From Paenibacillus nanensis (GTDB taxonomy: Bacteria; Bacillota; Bacilli; Paenibacillales; Paenibacillaceae), in contig NZ_QXQA01000015.1 of assembly GCF_003583765.1 (NCBI RefSeq), forward strand, positions 104,541 to 168,540: DNA of 64,000 bases. The letters are read 5' to 3'. Under the pieces are notes generated by a model. It made no database searches. It saw only the letters and a list, made by a program, of their open reading frames with translations, and was not told where the DNA came from. The translations under genes were made by a program, and so were the position numbers. Positions 16,042 to 24,270 of this stretch are shown here, one piece after another. Numbering within the stretch: position 1 is the first letter of the stretch; the number at the start of each line of letters is the position of its first letter.

Positions 16042-18516
16042 ATGAGCAAAAAAGTGTTAATCGTGGGCGGTGTCGCCGGCGGCGCTTCGGCAGCCGCAAG
16101 GCTGCGCCGATTGGATGAGGAAGCGCATATTGTCATGTTTGAAAGAGATGAGCACATTTCGTTTGCCAATTGCGGCTTGCCCTACTATATCGGAGATTCC
16201 ATCAAGGACCGCTCGAAGCTGCTCGTACAGACGCCTGAAGCGATGCACAAGCGCTTTAACCTCGACATCCGTACGAATAGTGAAGTGATTAGGGTTGACC
16301 CCGTCTCCAAAACCGTGCGGGTAAATAGCAAAGAGCGCGGCGTTTATGAGGAGAGTTACGACAATCTGATTTTGTCGCCGGGGGCACGGCCTATTCGCCC
16401 TGCTCTTCCAGGCATTGAAAGCACGAAAATATTTACATTACGCAATTTGGCCGATACAGACCGTATAAAAAATCAAGTCACCGACTTGCGCGCAAAGTCT
16501 ACGGTCGTGATAGGCGGCGGATTCATCGGCGTGGAAATGGCCGAAAATCTGAAGGAAATCGGTCTTGTTGTGACATTGGTGCAATCCGGCGGGCAGCTGC
16601 TCGCGCCTTTTGACCCCGAGATGTCCAACGTTCTTGCGAAAGAGCTGGAAGACCATGGCGTCAACCTCCTATTTTCAGACAGCGCGCAAGCCTTTAAGGA
16701 AACCGGTGATCAAATCCAGGTTGAGCTGGCCAGCGGAACGGTTTTGACGACCGATATGGTCTTGCTGGCGATCGGCGTAACGCCGGACACCGACTTTTTA
16801 AAGGACAGCGGACTTGCGCTCACTTCAAAAGGCCATATCGTTGTAAATGAAAGGCTGGAGACCAATCTGGATGGCGTGTATGCCGTCGGCGACGCGATAG
16901 AAGTAACCGATTTCGTAAGCGGCCGCAAGACGGCAATCCCTCTTGCAGGCCCGGCTAACAAACAAGGACGTATCGCAGCGGACAATATTTGCGGATTAGG
17001 AACGACGTACAAAGGCTCGCAAGGAACGTCGATCATCAAGGTGTTTGGGCTGACAGGCGCCGCTACCGGCAATAACGAAAAAACGCTGAAGCAGCTGGGT
17101 ATTCCTTACCACGTCACCTACGTGCATCCAAGCTCGCATGCCTCTTATTATCCGGGTGCTGTTCCCCTAACCATAAAGCTGATTTTTGATCACGCCGGCG
17201 TCATCTTGGGCGCGCAGGCCGTCGGTCCAGACGGTGTGGACAAGCGAATGGACGATATCGCGACTGTAATACGGCTTCGCGGCACGGTGAACGATTTGAC
17301 GGAGCTGGAGCTAACGTATGCGCCGCCCTACTCCTCTGCCAAGGATCCTGTCAATATGGCCGGGTATACGGCGGAGAACATCCTTGCAGGCAGAACGAAG
17401 GTTTACATGCCGGAGGATCTAAAAGCAATCGATCCCGAAAAGGTGACGCTCGTTGACGTCCGTTCCGAAATCGAGCATAAGAACGGCCACATTCCGGGCT
17501 CTATCCTCATCCCTGTAGATGAGCTGCGAGACCGCCTGCATGAACTTGATCCAGGCAAGGAAATTTGGGTTTACTGCCAGGTGGGATTGCGCGGCTACAC
17601 CGCTTCTCGCATCCTGCAGCAGAAAGGGTTTCGCGTTCGCAATCTAGCCGGAGGTTATAAAACGTATAAAATAGCGACTTATCAACCGGGTGCGCGCAAA
17701 TCGCCGGCCCAAGCATCACCCGTTACGGCGCATCAGCAGCAGACGGCAGCGGCAGCCGAGCAGCAAGAACGGATCATCCATGCCGATGCCGTATTGGACG
17801 CTTGCGGCTTATCCTGTCCGGGTCCTCTTATCGAGGTCAAACAAAAAATGGAGCGGCTGGAGGATGGACAAGTATTGCGCGCAACGGCATCCGACCCGGG
17901 ATTTTACGAAGACATTCAGGCATGGGCCCGCATGTCCGGCAACGAGGCGATCCAGGTCGGCAAGGCGGAAAACGGCATGATTGAAGCGTATGTAAGAAAA
18001 GGCGTTCCTCAATCGCCTTCCGCTCCGCTGCCCGCTTCTCCTCCTTCCGACGGCAGCTCGATGGTTGTGTTCAGCGGCGATCTTGATAAAGCTATCGCCT
18101 CTTTCATTATCGCCAATGGAGCGGCGGCAAGCGGGAAAAAAGTGTCGATGTTTTTTACATTCTGGGGCTTGAACGTCATTAGAAAGCCGGAGAAGGTTCC
18201 GGTCGCGAAAACATTTATCGGCCGCATGTTCGGGATGATGATGCCGCGCGGCAGCAAGAAGCTTACGCTTTCGAAGATGAACATGCTGGGTATGGGCGCT
18301 AAGATGATTCGCGGCGTGATGAAGGGTAAAAACATCTCCTCCCTCGAGGAATTAATCGCATCCGCCATTGATCAAGGAGTGGAGGTTGTCGCCTGCCAAA
18401 TGTCGATGGATGTGATGGGCATACAAAAAGAAGAGCTGATCGACGGCGTAAAAATAGGCGGCGTTGGTTATTACCTCGGCAAAGCTGATCAATCCGGCAT
18501 TAATTTGTTTATATAA
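16042..18516 (+). CDS. cdr: CoA-disulfide/persulfide reductase fused to rhodanese, TusA and DsrE domains
   Basis: 824 residues from the ATG at 16042 with GGGGAGGAATAAG before it; an in-frame open region upstream belongs to the arsR gene. Domains in order: flavoprotein reductase (1-450) with FAD motif GGVAGGASAAAR and single active cysteine Cys44 in FANCGLPYYIG; rhodanese (about 460-550) with active Cys in VYCQVGLRG; TusA (about 580-650) with CGLSCPGPL; and a DsrE/F-like domain (about 672-824). The reductase part cleaves CoA disulfides or CoA-persulfides with NAD(P)H, and the other domains carry and transfer persulfide sulfur. All four steps on one chain suggest channelled sulfane-sulfur handling in the cytoplasm. 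The gene ends at a strong bidirectional terminator. Confidence 0.93.
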   Translation: MSKKVLIVGGVAGGASAAARLRRLDEEAHIVMFERDEHISFANCGLPYYIGDSIKDRSKLLVQTPEAMHKRFNLDIRTNSEVIRVDPVSKTVRVNSKERGVYEESYDNLILSPGARPIRPALPGIESTKIFTLRNLADTDRIKNQVTDLRAKSTVVIGGGFIGVEMAENLKEIGLVVTLVQSGGQLLAPFDPEMSNVLAKELEDHGVNLLFSDSAQAFKETGDQIQVELASGTVLTTDMVLLAIGVTPDTDFLKDSGLALTSKGHIVVNERLETNLDGVYAVGDAIEVTDFVSGRKTAIPLAGPANKQGRIAADNICGLGTTYKGSQGTSIIKVFGLTGAATGNNEKTLKQLGIPYHVTYVHPSSHASYYPGAVPLTIKLIFDHAGVILGAQAVGPDGVDKRMDDIATVIRLRGTVNDLTELELTYAPPYSSAKDPVNMAGYTAENILAGRTKVYMPEDLKAIDPEKVTLVDVRSEIEHKNGHIPGSILIPVDELRDRLHELDPGKEIWVYCQVGLRGYTASRILQQKGFRVRNLAGGYKTYKIATYQPGARKSPAQASPVTAHQQQTAAAAEQQERIIHADAVLDACGLSCPGPLIEVKQKMERLEDGQVLRATASDPGFYEDIQAWARMSGNEAIQVGKAENGMIEAYVRKGVPQSPSAPLPASPPSDGSSMVVFSGDLDKAIASFIIANGAAASGKKVSMFFTFWGLNVIRKPEKVPVAKTFIGRMFGMMMPRGSKKLTLSKMNMLGMGAKMIRGVMKGKNISSLEELIASAIDQGVEVVACQMSMDVMGIQKEELIDGVKIGGVGYYLGKADQSGINLFI

Positions 18517-18520
18517 TATA

Positions 18521-18556
18521 AAAAGCGGCCCGAATGTTCGCGTTCGGGCCGCTTTA
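18521..18556. terminator. Bidirectional terminator between convergent genes
   Basis: AAAGCGGCCCGAA pairs perfectly with TTCGGGCCGCTTT around a short loop, with A-rich and T-rich flanks. It serves the reductase on the plus strand and probably the SGNH hydrolase on the minus strand. Confidence 0.9.
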
Positions 18557-18570
18557 CTGGGTCCAGTTAG

Positions 18571-19278
18571 TTATCGATTATGTTGCAAAAACGGCCGAAG
18601 CGCATCAGCCCATCGGCGATATCCGCGCTCCGTTAAGTGGCAGAAATCGGGAGCGGTTTCGACGGATAACGATCCGTCCGGCTCCAGCAGCTGCGGACCT
18701 AAATCGATGAAAGCATAGCGGCGTTCCTTGGCGATTTCAGCATAGTGCGAATTGATTTCCGCAATAACGGCTCGGCGCGGATGGTTTGGGTATTGTTCCC
18801 TCGGGAGCACGGCCATCACGACGATTTGGGCCCCAGGGGCCAGAGCTTCAACCTTGTCGCAGATCGCGCGCAGCCCTTCCGCGATTTCTTGCGGCTGATT
18901 CGCCCGGGCGTTCTCGGTTTCGCTTGTATTGTTGGTTCCGATCAAAATGATTACAGTACGGGGAGACAAGCCGTTCAGCTCGCCATGGTCAAGGCGCCAA
19001 AGCACGTTTTGCGTCCGGTCCCAGCCAAATCCTAAATTCAGGACGCGATATGGAGCAAAAACGGCGTTCCACGCATCTGGAGCGCCTTGAATCCCTGGGG
19101 TGTGCGGATCCCCTCCCCAGAAGTGGGTGATGGAATCGCCGATTAATACGATCTCCGGATTAACGGATTCCTGAATCCGCAGCACATGCTCATGCCGCTC
19201 CCACCAGTCATAACAATCCTCCTCCAGCTTAGGGACTGGAATAACGGCCGTATTCCTTGTTTCATTTTTGTCATTCAC
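18571..19278 (-). CDS. SGNH/GDSL-family hydrolase (PAF-acetylhydrolase-like)
   Basis: 235 residues from a GTG start at 19278, with GGAGGG 8 bases upstream. The catalytic serine lies in IGDSITHFWGG (Ser49), the Asn block in IGTNN and the Asp-His pair in APDFCHLTERGY near the C-terminus, together giving the SGNH layout. No signal peptide is visible, so the enzyme is probably cytoplasmic. In this subfamily the activity is usually deacetylation or lysophospholipase-like ester hydrolysis of sugars or lipids; the substrate cannot be told from the sequence. It stands alone between two terminator-like hairpins. Confidence 0.9.
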   Translation of the reverse strand: MNDKNETRNTAVIPVPKLEEDCYDWWERHEHVLRIQESVNPEIVLIGDSITHFWGGDPHTPGIQGAPDAWNAVFAPYRVLNLGFGWDRTQNVLWRLDHGELNGLSPRTVIILIGTNNTSETENARANQPQEIAEGLRAICDKVEALAPGAQIVVMAVLPREQYPNHPRRAVIAEINSHYAEIAKERRYAFIDLGPQLLEPDGSLSVETAPDFCHLTERGYRRWADALRPFLQHNR

Positions 19279-19359
19279 AGCGGATACCCTCCGAGCAATC
19301 ATAGACTCTTCACATCAAATGGATTACGAACATCTTACTTGCGCAATTTGTACAACGTC

Positions 19360-19391
19360 AAGAACCGTCCTGCACACGCAGGACGGTTCTT
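19360..19391. terminator. Strong hairpin, probable terminator for the PspA-like operon
   Basis: A perfect 13-bp inverted repeat (AAGAACCGTCCTG / CAGGACGGTTCTT) with a 6-base loop lies 39 bases beyond the stop of the PspA-like gene. Neither side has a clear T-tract, so termination is inferred from stem strength and position only. Confidence 0.5.
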
Positions 19392-19429
19392 GCTTAAGTA
19401 TACGGATCAGGCCTTATGTTTTTGCTTTA

Positions 19430-20095
19430 TCAGCCCGCCTGCTTCCCGCTCCTAGCAGCTTTCAACCGCTCCAGCTCGGTCCGTATCTCCTCTTGATGAT
19501 CCAGCTGTTCCATAGGAACACCAGCCGGATACGGCAGCAATTGCCGTACTGACGCCCCGGCTTCCAGCCTCCGCACCTTCTCCTCCAGCCGATCGAATCC
19601 ACGTATCGCTTGTTCGGTCCGATAAGCCGGATAAGCGGCTGCGCTTTCGATTGCCTGTGCGGCCTTTGCTCTAAGCGTAAGAAAATGCAGTCGATTGTGC
19701 AGGTCAAGGTGCAGCTCCTTCAAGCGGACAATCTCGTCCTTCAGCGCTGCCAGCTGGCTGCGGATCGCGGCAAGTCTTTGCTCATAGCTCTGGAGCAGCT
19801 TCTCGTGCTGAAGCTTGTCCGCTATCGCCATTTCCGCAATACGCTCCTCTTCGCGGTCCACCGCCAATTCGGCTTGCCGCATCCGCTTCGCGGCGATCTG
19901 CGCCGTCTGTTCGATCAGCACAAGATATTCCTGTTCAGCAGCCAGCTGACCGGCGTAGACCCTGCTTATTTTTTCGATTTGCTCTTCGATTTGGCGCAGG
20001 TACAGCTTCGCCATGCTCTCCGGATCTTCGCATCTATCCAGTAAGGAATGAATGTCTGCCGCCACTATTTCTTTTACTCGTTTGATTATTCCCAT
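19430..20095 (-). CDS. PspA/IM30-family coiled-coil protein
   Basis: 221 residues, start at an ATG with AAGGAGG 8 bases upstream. The N-terminus (MGIIKRVKEIVAADIHSLL) resembles the amphipathic membrane-binding helix of PspA, and residues 25-155 are almost continuous coiled coil. It ends with an acidic-basic tail. PspA proteins coat and stabilise stressed membranes as ESCRT-III-like oligomers. It is smaller and more divergent than B. subtilis PspA or LiaH, so it may be a paralogue. The gene follows a small membrane protein gene by 27 bases and they probably form an operon, suggesting the partner recruits it to the membrane. Confidence 0.85.
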   Translation of the reverse strand: MGIIKRVKEIVAADIHSLLDRCEDPESMAKLYLRQIEEQIEKISRVYAGQLAAEQEYLVLIEQTAQIAAKRMRQAELAVDREEERIAEMAIADKLQHEKLLQSYEQRLAAIRSQLAALKDEIVRLKELHLDLHNRLHFLTLRAKAAQAIESAAAYPAYRTEQAIRGFDRLEEKVRRLEAGASVRQLLPYPAGVPMEQLDHQEEIRTELERLKAARSGKQAG

Positions 20096-20122
20096 CGCGT
20101 TGTCCTCCTTAGCAGGATTGAT

Positions 20123-20605
20123 TTATTTAATCGCATTGCGTTCCCATTCATCTAGAAAGCTGCCTCTGTCGACCGGCGCATTCCTAACATGGGCGTAATA
20201 GGTGCCGTCAAAAGATGGATCGCGCTTGCTCTTCGATTGGATGATAAGCAAAAGGGCCATTAAAAGAACGCCCCATACCGGGGACAAAAGGCTCATGAGC
20301 GCGAAGCCCGCCGCAACCGCACATACGAAGCGGAGAATGCCCCTTGCTTTCGACCACAGCCAGATTGCCGCAGTCAGCGCGGCCGCCTTCATTACGGCCA
20401 ATACCGGCGCCAGCCAGACTGCAGCGGAATGATGCTGGGCAACTTGACGAATGAAAAGTCCGCCATGCCCTCCGCGGACCGGTCCATGCTGAATATAGAT
20501 ATAGTTGGTATGGCCCGTCACCGCCATCGCTTTGACGAGCACAAGAATGAGCGCGGCTCCGGCAACACCGGCAGCCGTGAGCCAAATGGTACGATTCCTT
20601 TTCAT
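20123..20605 (-). CDS. Small integral membrane protein, partner of the PspA-like protein
   Basis: 160 residues with an excellent ribosome site (GGAAGGAGGTGGCAGC). It has an N-terminal membrane anchor (about 8-28) and two further hydrophobic segments (about 62-82 and 88-122), separated by a short His/Gly-rich extracytoplasmic loop. The C-terminal 40 residues are charged and cytoplasmic. I do not recognise a family. Its position directly upstream of the PspA-like gene resembles PspC/LiaF-type membrane partners of PspA in organisation only; no sequence similarity to those is claimed. Confidence 0.75.
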   Translation of the reverse strand: MKRNRTIWLTAAGVAGAALILVLVKAMAVTGHTNYIYIQHGPVRGGHGGLFIRQVAQHHSAAVWLAPVLAVMKAAALTAAIWLWSKARGILRFVCAVAAGFALMSLLSPVWGVLLMALLLIIQSKSKRDPSFDGTYYAHVRNAPVDRGSFLDEWERNAIK

Positions 20606-20790
20606 GCTGCCACCTCCTTCCGACTTGTTTTATCGTACAAGCCCATCTTAAAAAACGAATCTGAAAGGAAAATGAACTGGAGCTTAGCAGGAAATGAAAG
20701 CAAGCTAAAAAAAAGCTGAACATTTTAATCGGCGGCGTTTTTATGCTAGCATACTTGTACACCATCATTTGTTATCAAGGGGGAGTAAGG

Positions 20791-21279
20791 ATGATCGACG
20801 AAAAGGATTTAAAGTATTTGCGACGCTGTGTCGAGCTTGCAGAGGCGGCTCTTGACGCCGGCGACGAGCCGTTTGGCTCGATATTGGTATCGGAAGACGG
20901 AGAAGTGCTTATGGAGGACCACAATCACGTAGCAGGCGGCGACCATACGCAGCATCCGGAATTTGCGATTGCGCGTTGGGCTGCGCAGAATATGCCGTTG
21001 GCCGAGCGGCAGCGCGCGACAGTCTATACCTCGGGAGAGCATTGTCCGATGTGCGCGGCGGCCCATGGCTGGGCCGGGTTGGGGCGGATTGTCTATGCCA
21101 GCTCCTCCGCACAATTAACGGAATGGCTGAGGGAGCTGGGAGTGGCGGAATCGCGCGTTCGACCGCTTGCGATTCAAGAAGTCATTCGCGATACGGTCAT
21201 TGACGGCCCCGTACCTGAGCTGGCCGAGCAAGTCCGCGAGCTGCACCGCAAACTTCATCGGTCAAGACAGCAGTCATAA
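20791..21279 (+). CDS. CMP/dCMP-type nucleoside deaminase family protein
   Basis: 162 residues from the ATG at 20791, chosen because GGGGGAGTAAGG immediately precedes it; the frame is open 16 codons earlier without a ribosome site. The zinc motif is present: HPE (His55, catalytic Glu57) and CPMC (Cys84, Cys87) in TSGEHCPMCAAAHGW. It belongs with guanine/cytosine-type deaminases rather than TadA, whose motif is PCxxC with different surroundings. It probably hydrolyses an amino group from a free base or nucleoside. It is monocistronic and ends at a bidirectional terminator. Confidence 0.88.
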   Translation: MIDEKDLKYLRRCVELAEAALDAGDEPFGSILVSEDGEVLMEDHNHVAGGDHTQHPEFAIARWAAQNMPLAERQRATVYTSGEHCPMCAAAHGWAGLGRIVYASSSAQLTEWLRELGVAESRVRPLAIQEVIRDTVIDGPVPELAEQVRELHRKLHRSRQQS

Positions 21280-21287
21280 ATCCAACG

Positions 21288-21315
21288 AAAAAAGCCGCGG
21301 AAAGCGGCTATTTTT
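21288..21315. terminator. Bidirectional terminator
   Basis: AAAAAAGCCGC, loop GGAAA, GCGGCTATTTTT lies between the convergent deaminase and tag genes. T-tracts occur on both strands. Confidence 0.8.
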
Positions 21316-21317
21316 CG

Positions 21318-21893
21318 TTATGACTCGGCGGGCTGACGAATTCCCGCAAAATCGCAATCCAGCGTATGATCCTGCACCATGCCGCAGGCTTGCATCAGGG
21401 CGTAACATATGGTCGTCCCAACGAAAGTAAAACCGCGTTTCTTCAAGTCCTTGCTCATCGCATCCGATTGAGGGGTGGATGCCGGCACTTCGGTTCGATC
21501 CCGCCAATGATTCACAATCGGGTTGCCGTCAACAAATCGCCAAATGTACGCGTCGAAGGTGCCGAATTGTTCGCGAACCTTCAAGAAGCATTGCGCATTG
21601 TTAATGGCCGAGCGGATCTTCAAGCGATTACGGATGATGCCTTCATTCGCCAGCAGCTCCGCTACTTTCTGATCGTCATAAAGCGCGACCTTCTCCGGGT
21701 CGAAGCCATCGAAAGCACGGCGGTATTCCTCGCGTTTCGTCAGCACCGTATACCAGCTGAGTCCCGCCTGCGCGCCTTCCAATACAAGAAATTCGAACCA
21801 CTTCCGATCCTCATGGACAGGGATTCCCCACTCACGGTCATGATACTCCGCATATATCGGATCATCATTAACCCATGCGCAACGTGCAGCCAT
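21318..21893 (-). CDS. tag: DNA-3-methyladenine glycosylase I
   Basis: 191 residues, typical of Tag. The zinc-binding residues are visible: Cys5 (AARCAWV), His18 in YHDREWG, and the C-terminal His and Cys in VQDHTLDCDF. The substrate pocket motif GLSWYTVL is present. The enzyme excises 3-methyladenine from alkylated DNA as the first step of base excision repair. The start has GGAGAG 6 bases upstream. It is alone on the strand, ending at the shared terminator. Confidence 0.96.
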   Translation of the reverse strand: MAARCAWVNDDPIYAEYHDREWGIPVHEDRKWFEFLVLEGAQAGLSWYTVLTKREEYRRAFDGFDPEKVALYDDQKVAELLANEGIIRNRLKIRSAINNAQCFLKVREQFGTFDAYIWRFVDGNPIVNHWRDRTEVPASTPQSDAMSKDLKKRGFTFVGTTICYALMQACGMVQDHTLDCDFAGIRQPAES

Positions 21894-21954
21894 CTTCCGC
21901 TCTCCTCGTCATCATTTCAACTTCCTTTAATATACAGAACATACGTTCTGGAAG

Positions 21955-23196
21955 TCAAGCTGTCTCGAATTTTTGCATGACGATTACGGCATTGTGCCCG
22001 CCGAAGCCGAAGGAATTGGACATCCCGATCCGCAAATTTGCCCTGCGCGCTTCGTTCGGAACATAGTCCAGATCGCATTCCGGATCGGGTTGCCGCAAAT
22101 TTATTGTCGGCGGAATGACGCCATCCTGCAGGCTTTTTACAAGCGCAATCGCCTCTACTCCGCCAGCCGCTCCTAGCAGGTGGCCGAGCATTGATTTATT
22201 CGCGGTTACCGGCACCTTGTATGCGGCATCGCCGAACAGTCTTTTGATAGCGGCCGTCTCCGACCGGTCGCCAAGCTCAGTGCTCGTGGCGTGAGCGCTG
22301 ATGACGTCCACCTGTTCCGGCGAAATGGCGGCATCCCGCAAAGCCTCTCTCATCGCCAGGAAAGCTCCCGTCCCTTCCGGGTGCGTCGCGACCATATGGT
22401 ACGCATCCGAGCTAGCGCCATAACCGATAACCTCCGCATAAATGCGGGCGTTGCGGCGCAGCGCGTGCGTTAGCGATTCCAGGACGAGAATGCCTGCGCC
22501 TTCTCCCATAACGAAGCCGTCCCGGTCACGATCGAACGGGCGGCTTGCCGCTGCCGGATCGTCATTCCGGGTCGATAGCGCCGTCGCGTTGGCGAAGCTG
22601 GCAAGAGACAGCTCCGTTATGGCCGCTTCCGCTCCGCCGGCCAGAATAATATCCGTTCTGCCCGCCGCAATCCGGTGGAACGCCTCCCCAATCGCCGTAT
22701 TCCCAATCGAGCAAGCCGTTACAGGCGATAACGTCGGGCCGTACACCCCTAACCGAATGCTGATCATTGCAGCGGCCATATTCGAGATCATCATCGGAAC
22801 AAGCGTCGGGCTGACTTTGCCCGCTCCTCTTGTCATCAGCGTTTCATGTTGATGGACAAGAGTTTGAATGCCGCCGATTCCGGATCCGACATAGACGCCG
22901 ACACGCTCGCGGTCCAGAGTGTTTAGGTCAAGCCCTGCGTCCTGAACGGCTTCTTCGGCAGCGGCGACCGCGAATTGACTGAACCGGTCCATCCGGCGGG
23001 CCTCCTTGACGCCGAACAGCTCCTTCGCATCGAAGTCATGGACGAACGCCGCGATTTTCACCTTCTGGCCTTCCGTCTCGAAATGCTCGATTCTCTTAAC
23101 GCCCGACTCCCCCCGAACGAGATTATCCCACATACGGTCCACTTGATTTCCAAGAGGCGTGACCGCTCCGAGCCCAGTTATAACGACACGTTCCAT
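21955..23196 (-). CDS. fabF: Beta-ketoacyl-ACP synthase II (FabF-type), probable paralogue
   Basis: 413 residues from the ATG at 23196 with GGGGAGGAGCTAACA before it; an open 16-codon extension upstream is unsupported. The catalytic triad is Cys162 (VTACSIGNTAIG), His302 (SAHATSTELGD) and His339 (KSMLGHLLGAAG). The enzyme condenses acyl-ACP with malonyl-ACP in fatty acid elongation. Two conserved blocks differ from the common housekeeping form: ACSIGNTAIG instead of ACATGTNSIG and HATSTELGD instead of HGTSTPLGD. It is not next to acpP or fabD/fabG, where a main fabF is normally found. Together these suggest a second, accessory synthase. It is divergent from an MmyB-type regulator gene. Confidence 0.93.
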   Translation of the reverse strand: MERVVITGLGAVTPLGNQVDRMWDNLVRGESGVKRIEHFETEGQKVKIAAFVHDFDAKELFGVKEARRMDRFSQFAVAAAEEAVQDAGLDLNTLDRERVGVYVGSGIGGIQTLVHQHETLMTRGAGKVSPTLVPMMISNMAAAMISIRLGVYGPTLSPVTACSIGNTAIGEAFHRIAAGRTDIILAGGAEAAITELSLASFANATALSTRNDDPAAASRPFDRDRDGFVMGEGAGILVLESLTHALRRNARIYAEVIGYGASSDAYHMVATHPEGTGAFLAMREALRDAAISPEQVDVISAHATSTELGDRSETAAIKRLFGDAAYKVPVTANKSMLGHLLGAAGGVEAIALVKSLQDGVIPPTINLRQPDPECDLDYVPNEARRANLRIGMSNSFGFGGHNAVIVMQKFETA

Positions 23197-23252
23197 TGTT
23201 AGCTCCTCCCCTATTCTGGTTATAATGTTATCCTGCCACTTCATTTATCCTA

Positions 23253-23281
23253 TTACAAGTTGTTGGCTATCCTAGTATAAT
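23253..23281 (+). promoter_or_regulatory. SigA-type promoter of the MmyB-type regulator
   Basis: TTACAA (23253-23258), 17-base spacer, TATAAT (23276-23281), giving a start about 34 bases before the GTC-ATG start of the regulator. It lies in the 118-base divergent region shared with fabF, so a regulator bound here could affect both. Confidence 0.65.
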
Positions 23282-23314
23282 AAGTACCAGTATAACGGAA
23301 TGGAGGCGCCCGTC

Positions 23315-24154
23315 ATGAATCGTCAAACAAGGCTGCAAGCCTTATCCGCATTTCTGAAGCAAGCCCGTTCGCGAATCTCCCCCGCATCGGTCGGCCTGCC
23401 TGAGGGAATACGCCGGCGCACGCCTGGACTACGACGCGAGGAAGTCGCTCAGCTCGCGGGCGTAAGCTCAACCTGGTACACCTGGCTTGAGCAAGGCCGG
23501 GATATTAAAGTTTCCGCTTTCGTGCTCGAATGTATCGCAACTGCCCTTCAGCTTACGGAGGATGAGCGGAAATACGTATTTTCGCTTGCGCTGGAATCGG
23601 GACCTGTCGTTCGGCTGCCAAAGGAGGATAATCCGCAGATCAGCCCCTCTCTTCGCCGGATCATTCAAGATCTGAAGTGCTGCCCGGCGATCATCTCCGA
23701 TCGCCGCTCTCATATTGTCGGATGGAACGAAGCGGCCGCCCATGTGTTCATCGATTTTGATCAGATTCCTCCGGAGCAGCGGAATTTGATCCGGCTTGTC
23801 TTCTCGCGGAGAGAATTGCGGCGTCTTGCGGTCAACTGGGAGCAGTTCACCAATGGCTTTTTGGCCATGTTCCGCGCTTACTACGGACAGTACGTAGACG
23901 ATGAGTGGTATGAGCAGTTTTTGCAAGAGATGAGAGAAGAGCATCCCGATTTTCAAAGAATTTGGGAAAAGAGCGACGTGAGCTTCGCGCCGGAGATGCT
24001 GCTTGAGTTTCGCCACGCGAAGGCCGGCAAAATGCTGTTTCACCTGACATCGCTCCAGGTGCACGGCAGCGCCGATCTCCGCTGCAGCATCTACACGCCG
24101 GCTCCGGATACGAATACCGAAGAGAAGATGAAATCGCTTATGATGGAGCGTTAG
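23315..24154 (+). CDS. XRE-family regulator with MmyB-like ligand-binding domain
   Basis: 279 residues from the ATG at 23315, with GGAGGCGCCCGTC before it. Residues 1-75 are the helix-turn-helix with the highly conserved family signature RRRTPGLRREEVAQLAGVS and WYTWLEQGRDI. Residues about 100-270 are the PAS-like MmyB domain (CCPAIISDRRSHIVGWNEAA). The only structurally studied member of this family I recall binds a fatty acid. Its divergent position to a fabF paralogue makes control of lipid synthesis by acyl ligands attractive, but that is inference. A terminator follows. Confidence 0.92.
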   Translation: MNRQTRLQALSAFLKQARSRISPASVGLPEGIRRRTPGLRREEVAQLAGVSSTWYTWLEQGRDIKVSAFVLECIATALQLTEDERKYVFSLALESGPVVRLPKEDNPQISPSLRRIIQDLKCCPAIISDRRSHIVGWNEAAAHVFIDFDQIPPEQRNLIRLVFSRRELRRLAVNWEQFTNGFLAMFRAYYGQYVDDEWYEQFLQEMREEHPDFQRIWEKSDVSFAPEMLLEFRHAKAGKMLFHLTSLQVHGSADLRCSIYTPAPDTNTEEKMKSLMMER

Positions 24155-24183
24155 CGCGATAGATTCTATCTTCGAATAATAAG

Positions 24184-24213
24184 AGACAGAGGAACCGGCA
24201 TTCCTCTGTCTTT
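24184..24213 (+). terminator. Terminator after the MmyB-type regulator gene
   Basis: AGACAGAGGAA pairs with TTCCTCTGTCT (11 bp) and is followed by TTCG; the T-tract is short. Confidence 0.65.
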
Positions 24214-24270
24214 CGCTGAATGGCTTGTTTTTAGACGGGCAGATTCGACTAGCCAGCTCTTGGATTCATG

